Both the position numbers and the translations under genes were made by a program. This document shows positions 54,132-62,838 of a DNA stretch of 64,000 nucleotides, piece after piece; within the stretch, counting starts at the first letter, position 1, and the number at the start of each line of letters is the position of its first letter. A model generated the notes under the pieces. It searched no databases. It was not told the DNA's origin and was given only the letters and a program-made list of their open reading frames with translations. The stretch lies in NCBI RefSeq assembly GCF_000024005.1, contig NC_013132.1, forward strand, positions 5,884,001 through 5,948,000, written 5' to 3'. Origin of the DNA: Chitinophaga pinensis DSM 2588 (GTDB lineage Bacteria; Bacteroidota; Bacteroidia; Chitinophagales; Chitinophagaceae).

Positions 54132-55460
54132 TTATAGCCTGGCGTCTACCAGGTTTCTGTCCAGGCAGGAGCGCGTATCGAAAATGACGGCATTATCGCT
54201 TTTGATCTTCCCATAGTCCAGTGTCAGGAACTCATCATGTGCAACGGCTACGATGATGGCGTCATAGCTCACCGTCTGATCCAGTTCGTTCTGCACTTCC
54301 ACTTCATATACGTTTCTAACTTCCTCCACATCTGCCCAGGGATCGTAGATATCTACTTCGAGGCCGAACTGTTTCAGTTCTTCGTAGATATCAACTACGC
54401 GGGTATTGCGTACATCCGGACAATTCTCCTTAAAGGTGATTCCCATGATCAGTGCCCGGGAGCCTTTGATTTTATGGTCTTTCTCAATCATCAGCTTCAC
54501 CACCTTATTGGCCACAAAATTCCCGACGTTGTCGTTCACCCTGCGGCCTGACAGGATTACCTGCGGATGATAGCCCAGTGCCTGTGCTTTATGCGCCAGG
54601 TAGTAAGGATCAACGCCGATGCAGTGACCACCTACCAGTCCGGGTTTATATTTAAGGAAGTTCCATTTTGTACCTGCCGCTTCGATGACATCGTTGGTGT
54701 CGATCCCGATACGGTCGAAGATGAGTGCCAGTTCGTTGACAAAAGAGATATTGACGTCACGCTGCGCATTTTCGATGGCTTTGGATGCCTCCGCCACTTT
54801 GATGGAGGACGCCTTGTGCGTGCCGGCTTCAATGATGGAGCGATACAATGCATCTACTTTTTCTGCGATTTCCGGCGTAGACCCGCTGGTCACTTTTTTG
54901 ATGCGGGTCAGGGTATTGACCTTGTCGCCCGGATTAATCCTTTCGGGAGAATAACCGGCGAAGAAGTCTTTGTTGAATGTCAGTCCGGAGGTTTTCTCCA
55001 GCACCGGCACACAATCCTCTTCTGTGCAACCCGGGTATACAGTGGACTCATAAATCACGATATCACCCGCTTTAAGCACACTGCCCAGCATTTCAGAAGC
55101 TTTTAACAGCGGTCCAAGATCCGGCGCTTTAAAATCATCTATCGGCGTCGGTACGGTGACGATGAATATATTGCAGGTCTGCAAGTCATTCTTTACAGAA
55201 GACAGTGTCAGTCCTGTACCCGATGTTCCGGCAGCGGCTGCGGTCACCCTTTTCAGTTCCTCTATGTTGGCTTCTCTTGTCCTGTCTTTACCTACGGTCA
55301 GCTCTCTTACTCTCACTTCATTGATATCAAAACCGAGTGTACGGTACTTTTTCGCAAATTCGATCGCCAGGGGCAAACCGACATACCCCAGGCCAATGAT
55401 GGCTATACTGGCGTTGGCTACCGTCTTCTGTTCGTTAGTATTTATCCCTGATGATGACAT
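54132..55460 (-). CDS. wbpA: Nucleotide-sugar dehydrogenase (WbpA-like), copy B
   Basis: A 442-residue UDP-HexNAc 6-dehydrogenase with GLGYVGLPLAIEFAKKY near residue 23, GYSPERINPGDKVNTLTRIKK near 170 and the Cys loop GLVGGHCIGVDPYYLAHKA near 274. It begins the WbpA-E-D-B path by oxidising UDP-GlcNAc at C6. It is close to copy A at 24008-25294: long stretches from GYSPERINPGDK to the C-terminal domain are identical, with most differences in the first 150 residues. A 181-bp gap with AATT repeats separates it from wzc. Confidence 0.93.
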   Translation of the reverse strand: MSSSGINTNEQKTVANASIAIIGLGYVGLPLAIEFAKKYRTLGFDINEVRVRELTVGKDRTREANIEELKRVTAAAAGTSGTGLTLSSVKNDLQTCNIFIVTVPTPIDDFKAPDLGPLLKASEMLGSVLKAGDIVIYESTVYPGCTEEDCVPVLEKTSGLTFNKDFFAGYSPERINPGDKVNTLTRIKKVTSGSTPEIAEKVDALYRSIIEAGTHKASSIKVAEASKAIENAQRDVNISFVNELALIFDRIGIDTNDVIEAAGTKWNFLKYKPGLVGGHCIGVDPYYLAHKAQALGYHPQVILSGRRVNDNVGNFVANKVVKLMIEKDHKIKGSRALIMGITFKENCPDVRNTRVVDIYEELKQFGLEVDIYDPWADVEEVRNVYEVEVQNELDQTVSYDAIIVAVAHDEFLTLDYGKIKSDNAVIFDTRSCLDRNLVDARL

Positions 55461-55483
55461 TTTTAACGTTCGGTCATTATTAA

Positions 55484-55641
55484 TAATTAGGAATTAGGAA
55501 TTAAGAATTAGGAATTGAATTCTTATAGTTTGACAACTACTCAACTGACCTCTGATTATAATAAGCTGAGTAAATATGCCATTCAGAAACAAATACAGTT
55601 CAGACTAATTAATTCCTAATTTCTAATTGACAATTCCTAAT
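55484..55641. repeat. AATT-rich inverted-repeat element, copy 5 (inside the polysaccharide operon)
   Basis: The left arm (55484-55516) contains AATTAAGAATTAGGAATT. The right arm (55604-55641) holds AATTCCTAATT units in the opposite orientation. The right arm directly abuts the wzc stop codon at 55642. No U-rich terminator hairpin is present, so transcription may pass through to wbpA. Confidence 0.6.
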
Positions 55642-58038
55642 TTATTTCGTTACCGGCTTTCTGACCCTCCTGAAAATCCCTTTGCTTGGCTGCTCATTAC
55701 CATATCCATAACCGTATCCATAGCCATATCCGTAACCATAACCATATCCGGCGCCGGTTTTCACGTCGTTCACGATCAGGTTGATCTTCGGCATTTTCCT
55801 ATGCTGATAGAGATCTTTGGTAATGGTGAGCTGCTGTTTGTAGGTGAAACTCTGTCTTACGAGATAGAGGGTAGCATCTGCAAAACGTCCCAGCAGCTGT
55901 GCGTCCGTTACCAGACCAATCGGCGCCGTATCCACGATGATATAATCAAAGAGGGTGCGCAGGTGAGTGAAAAGCTTCTGTGTCTTATCCATCAGCAGCA
56001 ATTCTGCCGGGTTGGGCGGTATCGGACCGGAAGGGATCAGCCAGAGTTTATCGCTGACGCCGGAAGGTTTGATGATCTCTTCCAGGGTGCTTTTACCGAT
56101 CACATAGGTGCTGAAACCAATGGAGTTATTGAAATTCAGCATCTGTGAGATCTTGGGTTTGCGGAGGTCCATTTCCATGAGCAGCACTTTCTTGCCCGAT
56201 AAGGACAGTACGGCTGCCAGGTTGGTGGCGACGAATGATTTACCCTCACCGCTCATGCTGGAGGTCAGCATGACCACCTTATCCCCCTCATTGGAGAGTA
56301 TAAACTGCAGGTTGGTACGGATAGCCCTGAACTGCTCGGCGATCGGCGTTCTGGATTCGCGGCCCACCACGATGATATCTTTGTCTTTGTTATGCCCGAT
56401 TTCCGCAAGAATAGGCACCGGGGTATTATTGAGGATATCCTGTTTGTTGCTGATACGGCGTCCCAGAAGGCCCTGCAGGTAGATCCACAGCGTCGGGAAC
56501 ACCAGACCGGCGATGAAGCCGATAATATAAATAACGGAACCTTTCGGTTTAAAGGGCACAGGATCGCTTTTACCGGCGTCTATTACTCTTGCGACTGCTA
56601 TATTGGAAGACTTGGAGATCGCAGATTCTTCCCGCTTTTTAAGCAGAAACAGGTAGAGCTCCTGTTTCACTGCCTGCTGACGGGAATAATCGAGGAAGAT
56701 GCGTTCTTTACCAGGCACCTCCCGGATCTTCTGGCTGATATGGCCATTATTGCGTTCCAATTCATCGATACTCACCTGTATACCCTGTTTGAGGGAGGCG
56801 AGGTTATTCCGGAGGTCTGCCCGCAGACCACTCAGTTGCAGATCCATATTCTTCACAACTGGGTTAGACTCTGTACTGGACATCAGCAGTCTTTCCCTTT
56901 CCAGGAGCAGTGCGTTGTATTTCTCTACAATACCCAGGAAGGTAGGATCCTGTACGATGAGGGAGGATGGTACGACCCTTCTGGCGTTCTGTTCATCCCG
57001 CATATATTGTTCCAGCGACTCTACTACATTCATTCTCACCTGCTGTTCGGTGAGCTGTTTCATATAATCGCCTGTATTGGAAACCAGCAATTTGGATTGT
57101 TCTTCCAGGTTGGCCAGCTGATTGGATTGTTTAAACTGTTCGATATCCTTTTCTACGCTGGTCAGTTCGCGGGTAACGATCCCGAGTCTGTTATCAATAA
57201 AGGAGATCGTGCTGTCTACAATCCTGTTCTTATCCTCTACGCTGGCGCTGAGGTAAGTCTGGAGCAGTTTATTAAGTATCAGTTCTCCTTTCTCCGGGAT
57301 GGTATTGGTCAGTACCAGGTTGATGGTACTAGCCTGTTTATTTGGAATACTGATGTCCAGGAGTTTCTGGTAACGGCCTACTGCATAATCAAAGGAGGTG
57401 ACCCTGATCTGGTATTCTTTATTAAGAATGGGATAGAATTCGTTACGTTCCAGTTTCACGATACCTTCCGGCAGGTGAAAGGTGTCGTTCCAGGCCGCTT
57501 CCCTGTGAATACCTTTGGTGCTGAGGCTGAGTTTATTGTTGTCGAGCATTTTGACTACGTAGCTCGATTGCTCCAGGGTATCTTTCAGGTACAGCCATTT
57601 GAATTTAAACGGCAGGCGGATGAACTGTTCTGTTTTCTTGACGCGGCCTTCTACGAAGTAGCTGACGTTCAGGTCGAGGTCGCGTACTACTTTTTCCATG
57701 AGCGAACGGGACTTGAGTATTTCAACTTCATTGTCCACATTGCTTTTACTGGAAAACATTTCCAGCTGTTCCAGGATTTCGGCGCCGGGTACATTTCCAT
57801 TTTTCTTATCATCCTGTACCAGTACTTTGGCGCTGATCTTATAGCTTGGCGTGGCGTAGCGCATATAAAGTACAGCGCATGCGATGCCTGCTATGATACA
57901 GATCACGAAGAGGTACCAGTATCTGATCATCTTATCGACTATCTTTCTGAGGTCGAGACCTTCTTCTTCGTTCTCGAAATCAGCTGACGATGCGTGGTTA
58001 TTTCTGGAGGCTCCGTTTTTATGAATATCGTTTATCAT
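55642..58038 (-). CDS. wzc: Wzc-type BY-kinase and chain-length regulator
   Basis: A 798-residue inner-membrane protein. A Wzz domain starts near residue 28 with a first helix (YLFVICIIAGIACAVLYM), and coiled coil follows to about 480. A second helix (VIYIIGFIAGLVFPTLWIYL) precedes the cytoplasmic tyrosine kinase. The kinase has Walker A SSMSGEGKSF near 590, Walker A' LLMEMDLRKPKIS near 615 and Walker B YIIVDTAPIGLVTDA near 700. The tail carries eight Gly-Tyr pairs (55702-55749), then a basic end (GIFRRVRKPVTK). BY-kinases autophosphorylate such tyrosines to control chain length and export. A CpsB-type phosphatase gene is at 23230-23997. Confidence 0.94.
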   Translation of the reverse strand: MINDIHKNGASRNNHASSADFENEEEGLDLRKIVDKMIRYWYLFVICIIAGIACAVLYMRYATPSYKISAKVLVQDDKKNGNVPGAEILEQLEMFSSKSNVDNEVEILKSRSLMEKVVRDLDLNVSYFVEGRVKKTEQFIRLPFKFKWLYLKDTLEQSSYVVKMLDNNKLSLSTKGIHREAAWNDTFHLPEGIVKLERNEFYPILNKEYQIRVTSFDYAVGRYQKLLDISIPNKQASTINLVLTNTIPEKGELILNKLLQTYLSASVEDKNRIVDSTISFIDNRLGIVTRELTSVEKDIEQFKQSNQLANLEEQSKLLVSNTGDYMKQLTEQQVRMNVVESLEQYMRDEQNARRVVPSSLIVQDPTFLGIVEKYNALLLERERLLMSSTESNPVVKNMDLQLSGLRADLRNNLASLKQGIQVSIDELERNNGHISQKIREVPGKERIFLDYSRQQAVKQELYLFLLKKREESAISKSSNIAVARVIDAGKSDPVPFKPKGSVIYIIGFIAGLVFPTLWIYLQGLLGRRISNKQDILNNTPVPILAEIGHNKDKDIIVVGRESRTPIAEQFRAIRTNLQFILSNEGDKVVMLTSSMSGEGKSFVATNLAAVLSLSGKKVLLMEMDLRKPKISQMLNFNNSIGFSTYVIGKSTLEEIIKPSGVSDKLWLIPSGPIPPNPAELLLMDKTQKLFTHLRTLFDYIIVDTAPIGLVTDAQLLGRFADATLYLVRQSFTYKQQLTITKDLYQHRKMPKINLIVNDVKTGAGYGYGYGYGYGYGYGYGNEQPSKGIFRRVRKPVTK
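55702..55749 (-). repeat. Hexanucleotide repeat encoding eight Gly-Tyr pairs
   Basis: Forty-eight bases code (Gly-Tyr) eight times near the C-terminus of Wzc. Codons vary (GGA/GGT/GGC, TAT/TAC), so the repeat is kept at protein level and is not a perfect DNA microsatellite. It provides the tyrosine cluster for autophosphorylation. Confidence 0.85.
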
Positions 58039-58056
58039 ATGAAACAGTGATAAAAT

Positions 58057-58902
58057 TTAGAAATTGATCCTTGAAATCACAACTACCAGCAGCGTCAGTA
58101 CGGATGTGATAACGGCGATTCTTTTTACCGAATTCGTATCTGTCCCTGACACTTTGTTCTTATCTGGCTCAACGTATACAACATCTCCCTGCCGCAGATA
58201 GAAATAGGGGGAAGTAAATGTTTTGCTGTCGTTCAGGTTGAAGCGGATAAATTCCTTTTTGGGACCCGCATCTCTGATCAGCATGACATTTTCTCTTTTA
58301 CCGTAAATGGTCAGGTCGCCTGCCATACCGATGGCATCGAGCAGGGTGACTTTCTCATTGGGTACGATGTACGTGGAGGGGCGTGTTACCTCTCCCAGTA
58401 CGGTGATCTTAAAATTTGCAAACCGAACATTCACAACAGGATCTTTATAGTATTCTGCGGCTTTTGCGCGGATATCGTCTCTTACTTTATCAGTGGTTTT
58501 TCCTTTCACGAGTACTTTACCGATAAGGGGCAGTACGACGTAGCCGTCTTTATCAACCAGGAAACCGCTCACATTGGAAGCTGCTGTATTACTAGCTGGT
58601 TGCGTTCCGCTGGTTCCGGTAACAGGCCAGGAGGCAGTATTTGTCTGATTCAGCATTGCGGTTGACGCCGGATCGAGGGTTTGTATAGTCACCTGCAGGA
58701 TATCATCTACCTGTATTTCAGGCGTATAATAAGGCGCCTGGTCAATGGATCTTCTCAGCACCGTATCAGGAATATCTCTGAAATAGGTAACATTTTTTGG
58801 CGTTGAGCAAGACATGAACGTAAACAGGGGGATAGCTGATACAAACGAGAGTAACAGAAAAAAGGGATTACTGAAATTGATTTCGCAATTACTGAGTCTC
58901 AT
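58057..58902 (-). CDS. wza: Polysaccharide export outer-membrane lipoprotein (Wza-like)
   Basis: A 281-residue protein. The N-terminus has a hydrophobic stretch ending LFTFMSCSTPKNV, a lipoprotein-type cleavage site with Cys. The Poly_export domain follows (DILQVTIQTLDPAS near 67, GYVVLPLIGKVLVKGKT near 122), then an SLBB-like repeat (FKITVLGEVTRPSTYIVPNEKVTLLDAIGMAGDLT). It ends in a hydrophobic C-terminal helix (IAVITSVLTLLVVVISRINF), as in Wza, where that helix forms the outer-membrane barrel. It is cotranscribed with the kinase gene, 18 nt away. Confidence 0.93.
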   Translation of the reverse strand: MRLSNCEINFSNPFFLLLSFVSAIPLFTFMSCSTPKNVTYFRDIPDTVLRRSIDQAPYYTPEIQVDDILQVTIQTLDPASTAMLNQTNTASWPVTGTSGTQPASNTAASNVSGFLVDKDGYVVLPLIGKVLVKGKTTDKVRDDIRAKAAEYYKDPVVNVRFANFKITVLGEVTRPSTYIVPNEKVTLLDAIGMAGDLTIYGKRENVMLIRDAGPKKEFIRFNLNDSKTFTSPYFYLRQGDVVYVEPDKNKVSGTDTNSVKRIAVITSVLTLLVVVISRINF

Positions 58903-58980
58903 TAGAAAAATATCTGTTTAAATAACGTACCTCCACGCTCATAGCTAATCTATGTCGCAGGCGCTTTTGTTATAGATGGA

Positions 58981-60912
58981 TTACAACTTGATTATATCCT
59001 TGTCCAACTGTTCGTACGCAGAATTTTTACTAATGAATTCCGGCACCAATTGTTTCATCAACACAACGGTTGGGGTGATGTAGTGCTTCTGGGCAGAAGC
59101 GATCAGTTTTTCAATATGGTCGTTTACCTCAACAAAATCATATTCACGGACCCTTGCTATCAGTATCTTTTCATGGTAGGTACTCAGTGTATTTTCTGCT
59201 GTATTCAGCAGTTCTTCATACAGTTTCTCACCGGGCCGCAGACCCGTATAGACAATCTGTATGTCTATGCCAGGTTCTCTGCCGCTCATGCGGATCATTT
59301 TACACGCCAGTTCGGCGATCTTCACCGGTTGTCCCATGTCGAAGACAAAGATCTCCCCTCCCTGTCCCATGGCTCCTGCTTCCAGCACCAGCTGACAAGC
59401 TTCGGGTATGGTCATGAAGTAACGGGTGATATCCGGATGGGTAACTGTCAGCGGACCTCCTTTCTCCAACTGGTGTTTGAAGCGGGGGATCACGGAGCCG
59501 TTTGAACCCAGCACATTTCCGAACCGGGTGGTGATAAACCGGGTGGGTGCAGGATTATAACCGGATGCGGATTTTTTATATTGACGATTGACGTGTGTAT
59601 TATAAGATTGGGTGAAGATCTCTGCGATTCTTTTGGAGGCGCCCATCACGTTGGTGGGATTCACGGCTTTATCGGTAGAGATCATCACAAATTTTTCCAC
59701 GCCAAACTCCACCGATAACTCGGCGAGCATCTTGGTGCCTAGTACGTTGTTCAACACAGCTACGGAGGGATTCTTCTCCATCATTGGCACATGTTTATAG
59801 GCGGCGGCGTGATAGACGACGGAGGGTTCGTATACTTCAAACAATTGCTGCATACGTGTTCTGTCGCATATATTGGCAATGTAAGGTACGATGGTAGTTG
59901 CGGGGGACAGTTCTGCCATTTCCAGTTCAAGTTCGTGGAGTGGTGATTCTGCCTTATCGCAGAGCAGAATAACGGAAGGCTCCAGTTTGGCGAGTTGTCT
60001 TACAAGTTCGCTACCGATAGAACCAGCGGCGCCGGTTACGAGTATGGATTTACCTTTATTCTCCCGTGACACCTGTTCATTATTAATATTGATGACTGAT
60101 CTGTCGAGCAGGTCTTCGATTTTAATATCCTGAAGTTTGGCCGGGCTCCAGCCTGCATTGATCCATTTATTGACTGGCAGGACCTTTTGTACTTTTATAT
60201 TTAAGGCAAAGCAATTGTCAACGAGTTCGTTCAGTATCTGCGTGTCGGGCGTTTCATCAGCAACGATAAGCAGTTTAACTTTCTCTTGTTTGACGAGTTT
60301 TTCAAGAGATCTTCTGGAGGTAGCATAGATGGGCAATCCATCCAGGCGTTTGCCCGCGCGGGTTAATTTATCATCCAGGAATCCAGCGACGCGTATACTA
60401 CCTGTCTGGTCTTCGTGAATGGCTTTACGTACGACGAGACCGGAGTGTCCTGCATTGTATATTACTGCCTTTGTTTTATTAATGACGCCGTATCTGCTAT
60501 AGTAGCGGAAAGCCCATTTAACAAATAGTCTGTAAGAAAGGAGGAAACAAGTATTGATGAAGAAGTTGATAGCAATGACAGAGAGCGGGAACATGTTTTC
60601 CGTTGTGTAGGCGAGCGCAGCGACGTTGATATAATAATATATCACAGCGCTGATAAGGCTTACACATGAGATGCGGCCTATATCAGCCATACTTGTATAA
60701 CGTACGATACCGGTGTATGTACGAAACAGTAGTGACAGTAATAAGTTCACACTCACAACCACAATAACAATATCCTGCATGGGGTATCGACCAAAGTCTT
60801 CGAGGTTGAAGTTAAGCCTTAGTAAAAAAGATAAGCTCATTGCAACAATCGAACACCCGAGGTCTAATAACAAAATCAGCCAGGACGGGGTAATCCATGA
60901 TCTCTTAGTCAT
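58981..60912 (-). CDS. Polysaccharide biosynthesis dehydratase, WbpM/CapD/PglF-like
   Basis: A 643-residue membrane-anchored SDR. Four or five helices lie in residues 12-135. A Rossmann-like CoA-binding-type domain follows (about 145-250). The catalytic SDR starts with LVTGAAGSIGSELVRQL near 290. HAAAYKHVPMMEKNPSVAVLNNV is near 370 and STDKAVNPTNVMGASKRIAE near 406, with Met where usual SDRs have Tyr. It should make UDP-4-keto-6-deoxy-GlcNAc for QuiNAc or FucNAc synthesis. It is the first gene of the polysaccharide operon. Confidence 0.93.
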   Translation of the reverse strand: MTKRSWITPSWLILLLDLGCSIVAMSLSFLLRLNFNLEDFGRYPMQDIVIVVVSVNLLLSLLFRTYTGIVRYTSMADIGRISCVSLISAVIYYYINVAALAYTTENMFPLSVIAINFFINTCFLLSYRLFVKWAFRYYSRYGVINKTKAVIYNAGHSGLVVRKAIHEDQTGSIRVAGFLDDKLTRAGKRLDGLPIYATSRRSLEKLVKQEKVKLLIVADETPDTQILNELVDNCFALNIKVQKVLPVNKWINAGWSPAKLQDIKIEDLLDRSVININNEQVSRENKGKSILVTGAAGSIGSELVRQLAKLEPSVILLCDKAESPLHELELEMAELSPATTIVPYIANICDRTRMQQLFEVYEPSVVYHAAAYKHVPMMEKNPSVAVLNNVLGTKMLAELSVEFGVEKFVMISTDKAVNPTNVMGASKRIAEIFTQSYNTHVNRQYKKSASGYNPAPTRFITTRFGNVLGSNGSVIPRFKHQLEKGGPLTVTHPDITRYFMTIPEACQLVLEAGAMGQGGEIFVFDMGQPVKIAELACKMIRMSGREPGIDIQIVYTGLRPGEKLYEELLNTAENTLSTYHEKILIARVREYDFVEVNDHIEKLIASAQKHYITPTVVLMKQLVPEFISKNSAYEQLDKDIIKL

Positions 60913-61652
60913 CAGTTTAATTAGATAAGGTTAAAACTTGTATCAATGTTTTTCAACAACTTCGGAATCTCAAACAGTATGTTTTTCAGTGGATTATGTC
61001 TTAACCTGCGTGCAAAATAAATACATAAGTTTAAATTTTACCCAATTTACAGATGAGTTTAACCAATGTTTTTATCTCTAATATCAATATTCCATCATAT
61101 TAGAACTGCCTTGTTTTTCATAATTCTTCTATACTGTGTATCTCCTAGCTTTTGGTGGTATAACTAATTTTTCAAATTCCGTGGAAGCAACAAATAAGCA
61201 TAATCTAACATTGCGTACAAGTACGCAGTATTACATTATCATATCACAAAACACATATATCCAAACACATCGTTATGGTGGAATGAACGACAGCCTTTAA
61301 CGTGGACTCTTCTTAGAAACATAAAAGTATTAACATGATGCAAAGCGTCTTTCATGGCATGTCAGTTGACCTGTTTGGTATGACTCTAAAGATGTTTTTA
61401 AAAGACTTTAAAGTTATGCTTGCGATCCTGATGTTCAGTGAAGACACTTGAAACAAACACTATACCAAAGTCGGACGACACCCTTTTTCCTGTTCCACTG
61501 CATTTGATAACAAATAGGAAGATACGTTTGTTTTAAAATTCTGAAATGGGGAAGCTCAGCCATTATATTTAAAGGAAAAGGAGTAACAAATATTAAAATA
61601 TACAAATTCGATTTTCTGAAATTATGAACCGTACAGATTATCTGAAAAAAAA
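60913..61652. other. Long AT-rich upstream region of the polysaccharide operon
   Basis: About 740 bp without a gene, the longest non-coding stretch beside an operon start in the window. It holds a 16-bp inverted repeat at 61212-61227 and low-complexity AT DNA. It should carry the promoter of the 26-kb polysaccharide operon, though no full TAnnTTTG match was found on the minus strand. Confidence 0.5.
61212..61227. promoter_or_regulatory. 16-bp inverted repeat, candidate operator
   Basis: TGCGTACAAGTACGCA: TGCGTAC and GTACGCA flank AA. It lies about 300 bp upstream of the first polysaccharide gene. Confidence 0.45.
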
Positions 61653-61682
61653 TTACCCGATGCCGTTAATTGCATCGGGTAA
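61647..61682 (-). terminator. Intrinsic terminator of the zinc-ribbon gene
   Basis: TTACCCGATGC (61653-61663) pairs with GCATCGGGTAA (61672-61682). On the minus strand the stem is followed by a run of T. It lies about 45 nt past the stop at 61725. Confidence 0.85.
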
Positions 61683-61724
61683 TCTTTACTACAAAAAAAT
61701 ATATGTTTTTACGTTATTCCACAG

Positions 61725-62000
61725 TTAGTGTGCCGGTATAGCCACAGGTTTGGGTCTTACGATTGGTCTTGGTGTTTCAACAGCTACCTGTTCTCTCTTA
61801 GGTCTGTGTAATACATAGCTCGTCTTCAGGCAAGAGTAGCACATGTACTTACGCAGCGGTAAAAATCCCAGGACATATTTAGCGAAGAAACCACGCGGCA
61901 ATCTGTCTTCCAGTAAGCCGTGTTTACATTTAGGGCAATCCTGCAACTCTATCTTTTCAATCTTCGAGTTGGTAGTACCCTGCATCAGGATATAACTCAT
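61725..62000 (-). CDS. Small zinc-ribbon protein
   Basis: 91 residues from the ATG at 61998-62000; a TTG four codons earlier is less likely. Two Cys pairs are visible, DCPKCKHG near residue 25 and YMCYSCLK near 54, spaced as a zinc ribbon. The middle is basic and aromatic (RGFFAKYVLGFLPLRKY) and the tail is Pro/Arg-rich (TPRPIVRPKPVAIPAH). It could be a nucleic-acid or protein-binding factor. No close family is recognised. It is monocistronic. Confidence 0.6.
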   Translation of the reverse strand: MSYILMQGTTNSKIEKIELQDCPKCKHGLLEDRLPRGFFAKYVLGFLPLRKYMCYSCLKTSYVLHRPKREQVAVETPRPIVRPKPVAIPAH

Positions 62001-62213
62001 AGGTAAAATCAATTAGCTTTTAGGGATAGCTGTAGGACACCTACAGACTCTGCTATAAAGGTACGAATATTCTTTTTATTGTATTAGTTATTTTTCGTGT
62101 TCATTTAATCTGTAATGTGCAGATATTTAATAGTCAGCCTACTGGCGGGAATAGCAAATTGTCAGGATAAAAAATCCGGACATTTTCACTAACTATTCAG
62201 CGGAAAAATTTAC

Positions 62214-62777
62214 TTATATAAGTAAGAAATCACAGGTTGTCTGATTACCAGGAATATCATTCGCAGCAATGACGATCCTGGTACCTGGAAGACTACTGTT
62301 AGCCGCTTTACAGGTATATGCCCATTCTGTACTACCGGCGACTGCCCTTCCTGTTTCCAGCACGGTACTATCTGCTGCGATGATCATTACTTCCACTGAA
62401 TCGAGTTGCACAACATCTCTTGCCTGTATGTAAATAACGTTCCCCGCTTCTCCTTTATAATGGTCAGTAAAAATGTCCCGGATTTCGGGGAATGAATGCG
62501 CGTCTTTACACAATAAGGTATAGGCGTTCTTTTTACGTTTCTTTGCGATCTCCTGGTAGACAGCTTTCTTCTCCGGATCCTTCCATGCAGCCGTCGCCAA
62601 TTTTGTTGCAATTCTGAATCGCTCTAACACGGCTGTTTGTTTACGGGTAGGCGGTGTGGTGCTCCTCCCTCTTTTCCGGCCTACAACCGTTTTGCCGTTT
62701 ACCTGGCGGATGGTCAGCTGATCGCCGATAGAGCCGCTCAACCCCATCAGGAGTATGTTATTTCTATTGATTGCCAT
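62214..62777 (-). CDS. Small paralogous protein A (two-part; N-terminal motif resembles DUF6266-type proteins)
   Basis: 187 residues from MAINRNNILLMGLSGSIG; a longer frame upstream gives a poor start and is not used. The N-terminus reads GLSGSIGDQLTIRQVNGKTVVGRKRG, then PPT-KQ-AV-ERF, and the middle is helical with a basic KKRKKN patch. The C-terminal 75 residues look like a beta-sandwich (VIYIQARDVVQLDSVEVMIIAADSTVLE). It is a tandem paralogue of the next gene. No signal peptide is present. The function is not recognised; the N-terminal pattern loosely recalls small Bacteroidota proteins of the DUF6266 type. Confidence 0.6.
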   Translation of the reverse strand: MAINRNNILLMGLSGSIGDQLTIRQVNGKTVVGRKRGRSTTPPTRKQTAVLERFRIATKLATAAWKDPEKKAVYQEIAKKRKKNAYTLLCKDAHSFPEIRDIFTDHYKGEAGNVIYIQARDVVQLDSVEVMIIAADSTVLETGRAVAGSTEWAYTCKAANSSLPGTRIVIAANDIPGNQTTCDFLLI

Positions 62778-62800
62778 GATAATTGTTTTTAGGTTTTTAA

Positions 62801-62831
62801 TAGCATCCCGGCCTGTGACCGGGATGCTGTT
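62801..62831 (-). terminator. Hairpin between the two paralogous genes
   Basis: AGCATCCCGG pairs with CCGGGATGCT around a CCTGTGA-type loop. On the minus strand the following bases are only partly T-rich, so it may be a partial terminator. Confidence 0.5.
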
Positions 62832-62838
62832 TGTGGAT

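Noticed and set aside
56392..57987. 531-codon open frame on the plus strand
   Set aside because: It is antisense to wzc, which has clear kinase motifs. The translated product is Phe-rich and shows no family pattern.
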